Source: DASTDH01 sp041167675 (GTDB taxonomy: Bacteria > Verrucomicrobiota > Verrucomicrobiia > Chthoniobacterales > JAFAMB01). From it: a stretch of 64,000 nucleotides of DNA. The stretch covers positions 1 to 64,000 of the forward strand of contig JBEEIB010000475.1 of assembly GCA_041167675.1 (NCBI GenBank), read 5' to 3'. The notes under the pieces are model-generated. The model saw only the letters and a program-made list of their open reading frames with translations. It was not told where the DNA came from and did not search any database. Made by a program: the position numbers and the translations under genes. Numbering within the stretch: the stretch's first letter is position 1; each line of letters begins with the position of its first letter. Positions 62,435 through 64,000 of this stretch are shown in pieces.

Positions 62435-62558
62435 GGATTAACGAATTGGCAAGTGGTAGACACAGCGGAAGTCGTTTGCATTTCCAAAAGATCGGATTTG
62501 GCAAAATGGAGTTTCCTGAGAAAAGAGTTAGCACCGGCCACCCAACCGTTACGCAAAG

Positions 62559-63017
62559 TTATCGAAGATATTCCCAACCGGTTAGGCGGTTCCCTTCGAA
62601 AAACGCCGTCTTATAGGGAACTTCAATGGTAGTGAAATCGTCATATGGGCCGTAGAACGGATCGTAGAAGCCGTAACGATAACGAAAGCCCGGCCAGTAA
62701 TGATAGTAATGGTAGAAGCCGAAATGCGCGTAAGCCGGATAGTAGTAGCCGGAATAAACCGTGCGGTACGTTGTGTAGACCCATGCCTCATAGGCGTGAC
62801 CATTGCGAAATCCACTTATTACACGATCCGGCGAACCCCAAGCCAAATAAACTTGGTCTCGGGTGAAGCCATATCGAACTTGCCCGGAACGCACCAACGC
62901 TTGATCGGCAGGCGAAAGCTGGGCGTAGGCGTACGGTTTTTCTTTGATCCGGTCTTCAACCGTCGAACAGCCGGCGAGAAGCAAGAGTATCAAGGCAAAT
63001 GCCCACCGCCGTTTCAT
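62559..63017 (-). CDS. small lipoprotein with SmpA-like region
   Basis: A 152-residue lipoprotein. Lipobox LLLAGC at residues about 18-23 after a short hydrophobic leader. The next part (ALVRSGQVRYGFTRDQVYLA, then WGSPDRV) resembles the SmpA/OmlA fold. The C-terminal half is extremely Tyr/Phe-rich (YPAYAHFGFYHYYHYWPGF), an unusual composition. Function unknown. Confidence 0.8.
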   Translation of the reverse strand: MKRRWAFALILLLLAGCSTVEDRIKEKPYAYAQLSPADQALVRSGQVRYGFTRDQVYLAWGSPDRVISGFRNGHAYEAWVYTTYRTVYSGYYYPAYAHFGFYHYYHYWPGFRYRYGFYDPFYGPYDDFTTIEVPYKTAFFEGNRLTGWEYLR

Positions 63018-63140
63018 TCAACAAAGAGTATCGAGAATTAATATCCATTCAAAGAGAATCCTGATGGGCAATGGACTCGCGCTCGCTCCTTCGCTAACAG
63101 GTTATCTTGCACTAAGCGCTCGCGTGATTAGACTCTCTTC

Positions 63141-64000
63141 ATGGAGGATCGATTTGGACACCGCATCAGCTATCTACGGGTGTCGGTTACCGACCGATGC
63201 AACGAGCGATGCGTCTATTGCATGCCCCAGGAGCTTCAGGAGTGGCTCCCCCACCACGAAATTCTAACCTACCAGGAGGTTCAGCGCTTGGTTCGAGTCG
63301 CTTCCGAATTGGGAGTAAGAAAAGTACGAATCACCGGCGGCGAACCGCTCACTCGAAGAAACGTTCTCGAGTTGTTTCGCCAGATCAGCGAACTACCGAA
63401 AATTCAAGAGATTGGGGTCTCGACTAACGGTTCTCTATTGGCGAAGGAAGTCGCTCCCGGCCTCACCATGGCCAAAGCTCTGCGCCAGCTCCGAGTGTCG
63501 AGCCTTAACGTCTCGCTTGATACACTTAAGGCCGAGACCTACGCCGCAATTACTGGCCGGGATTTTTTGAAACAAACCTTGGCCGGCCTCGAGGCCGCTA
63601 AACAGGCTGGCTTTAGCAACATTCGGCTTAATACAGTCTTGATGCGCGGGAGGAACGAACACGAACTGACCGAGCTTATTCGATTTGCTCGGCTTCATCA
63701 GTTTTTGGTGCGCTTTATCGAGTTGATGCCGGTAAGTACTGAGACGGTCCTCGAGGACGAGAATTTCCTTCCGGTTGCGGAAGCAAAGCGTCTCATCGAA
63801 TCGGAATTCGGGCCTTTGATTCCCGATCCGCAATACCGAACGAATGGTCCGGCCGTCTATTATCAATGTCCCGGTTTTCCGCAACGAGTCGGCTTTATCG
63901 GCGCTCTCACCAACCTTCACTTTTGCGAGAGCTGCAATAAGCTTCGGCTTACCTGTGAAGGGAAACTTCGTCCTTGTCTGGGTAGCCACCTTGAATTCGA
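63141..64000 (+). CDS. moaA: GTP 3',8-cyclase (partial, cut by window end)
   Basis: From ATG 63141 (MEDRFGHRISYLRVSVTDRC) the radical-SAM triad is CNERCVYC (CxxxCxxC), then RITGGEPLTR and LNVSLDTL. Near the end are the second-cluster cysteines ESCNKLRLTCEGKLRPCLG. MoaA rearranges GTP in molybdenum cofactor synthesis. It is open to 64000; the C-terminal Gly-Gly tail is beyond the window. Confidence 0.95.
   Translation, partial: MEDRFGHRISYLRVSVTDRCNERCVYCMPQELQEWLPHHEILTYQEVQRLVRVASELGVRKVRITGGEPLTRRNVLELFRQISELPKIQEIGVSTNGSLLAKEVAPGLTMAKALRQLRVSSLNVSLDTLKAETYAAITGRDFLKQTLAGLEAAKQAGFSNIRLNTVLMRGRNEHELTELIRFARLHQFLVRFIELMPVSTETVLEDENFLPVAEAKRLIESEFGPLIPDPQYRTNGPAVYYQCPGFPQRVGFIGALTNLHFCESCNKLRLTCEGKLRPCLGSHLEF

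Overview
The window looks like a piece of a soil-type Verrucomicrobiota chromosome, possibly of the Chthoniobacterales kind. This rests on family content only: dnaA and dnaN in tandem, a GldA/GldF/GldG/DUF4340 export operon, GTP-dependent PEP carboxykinase, a kinase-GNAT fusion ArgA, OdhA/OdhB, an UbiD-family decarboxylase, and many intergenic short-repeat arrays. The taxonomic call is inference.

The left half (about 1-33.5 kb) is accessory in character. It holds scattered metabolic genes (thioesterase, Tam, GlcD, HflK/HflC, Dps, alpha/beta hydrolase, SDRs, cyclase, MFS carrier, cupin, secreted chorismate mutase, methyltransferase, ThDP enzyme, BBE-type FAD oxidase). It also has clear remnants: GMC oxidase and beta-helix fragments, a LysR gene with an amber codon, an alpha/beta hydrolase tail, an SDR remnant and a frameshifted ketopantoate reductase. 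Embedded here are three paralogous LytS-type kinases and two LytTR response regulators.

The main discovery is a DNA element seen at nine intergenic places between 11.6 and 32.3 kb. It is a pair of 14-bp direct repeats, CGGCRRTYGGGACA in the direction of the downstream gene, placed 21 bp apart and followed by an A-run. The half-site and the two-turn spacing fit LytTR-family operators. Eight of the nine copies face a start codon, 47-224 bp away: two LytS kinases, a cyclase, a methyltransferase, a ThDP enzyme, and three loci of small proteins. Two of the small-protein loci are paralogous two-gene cassettes: a 90-95 aa protein with a C-terminal membrane helix plus a short soluble protein sharing a gapless 41-residue core. 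This looks like a local LytS/LytTR regulon built around undescribed small membrane proteins.

The right half (34-64 kb) is mostly housekeeping: Ada-AlkA plus Ogt alkylation repair, Nudix, 2-oxoglutarate dehydrogenase E2/E1, an HtrA-like protease without PDZ, the Gld-type ABC operon, UbiE, tRNA-Leu(CAG), dnaN, dnaA with a candidate oriC upstream, a sodium symporter, ArgA, a HAD phosphatase, Ndk, PckG, an RNA uracil methyltransferase, LysR, UbiD, a lipoprotein and the start of moaA (cut by the window end).

Three repeat families are dispersed between genes: a CGAACGTCA decamer, an ATAGCAA heptamer, and a CGCAAAGA unit. Several form elements bounded by inverted arrays. The decamer runs into the coding ends of ubiE, the thioesterase gene and the GMC fragment. 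All calls were made by eye; no database search or folding was run.
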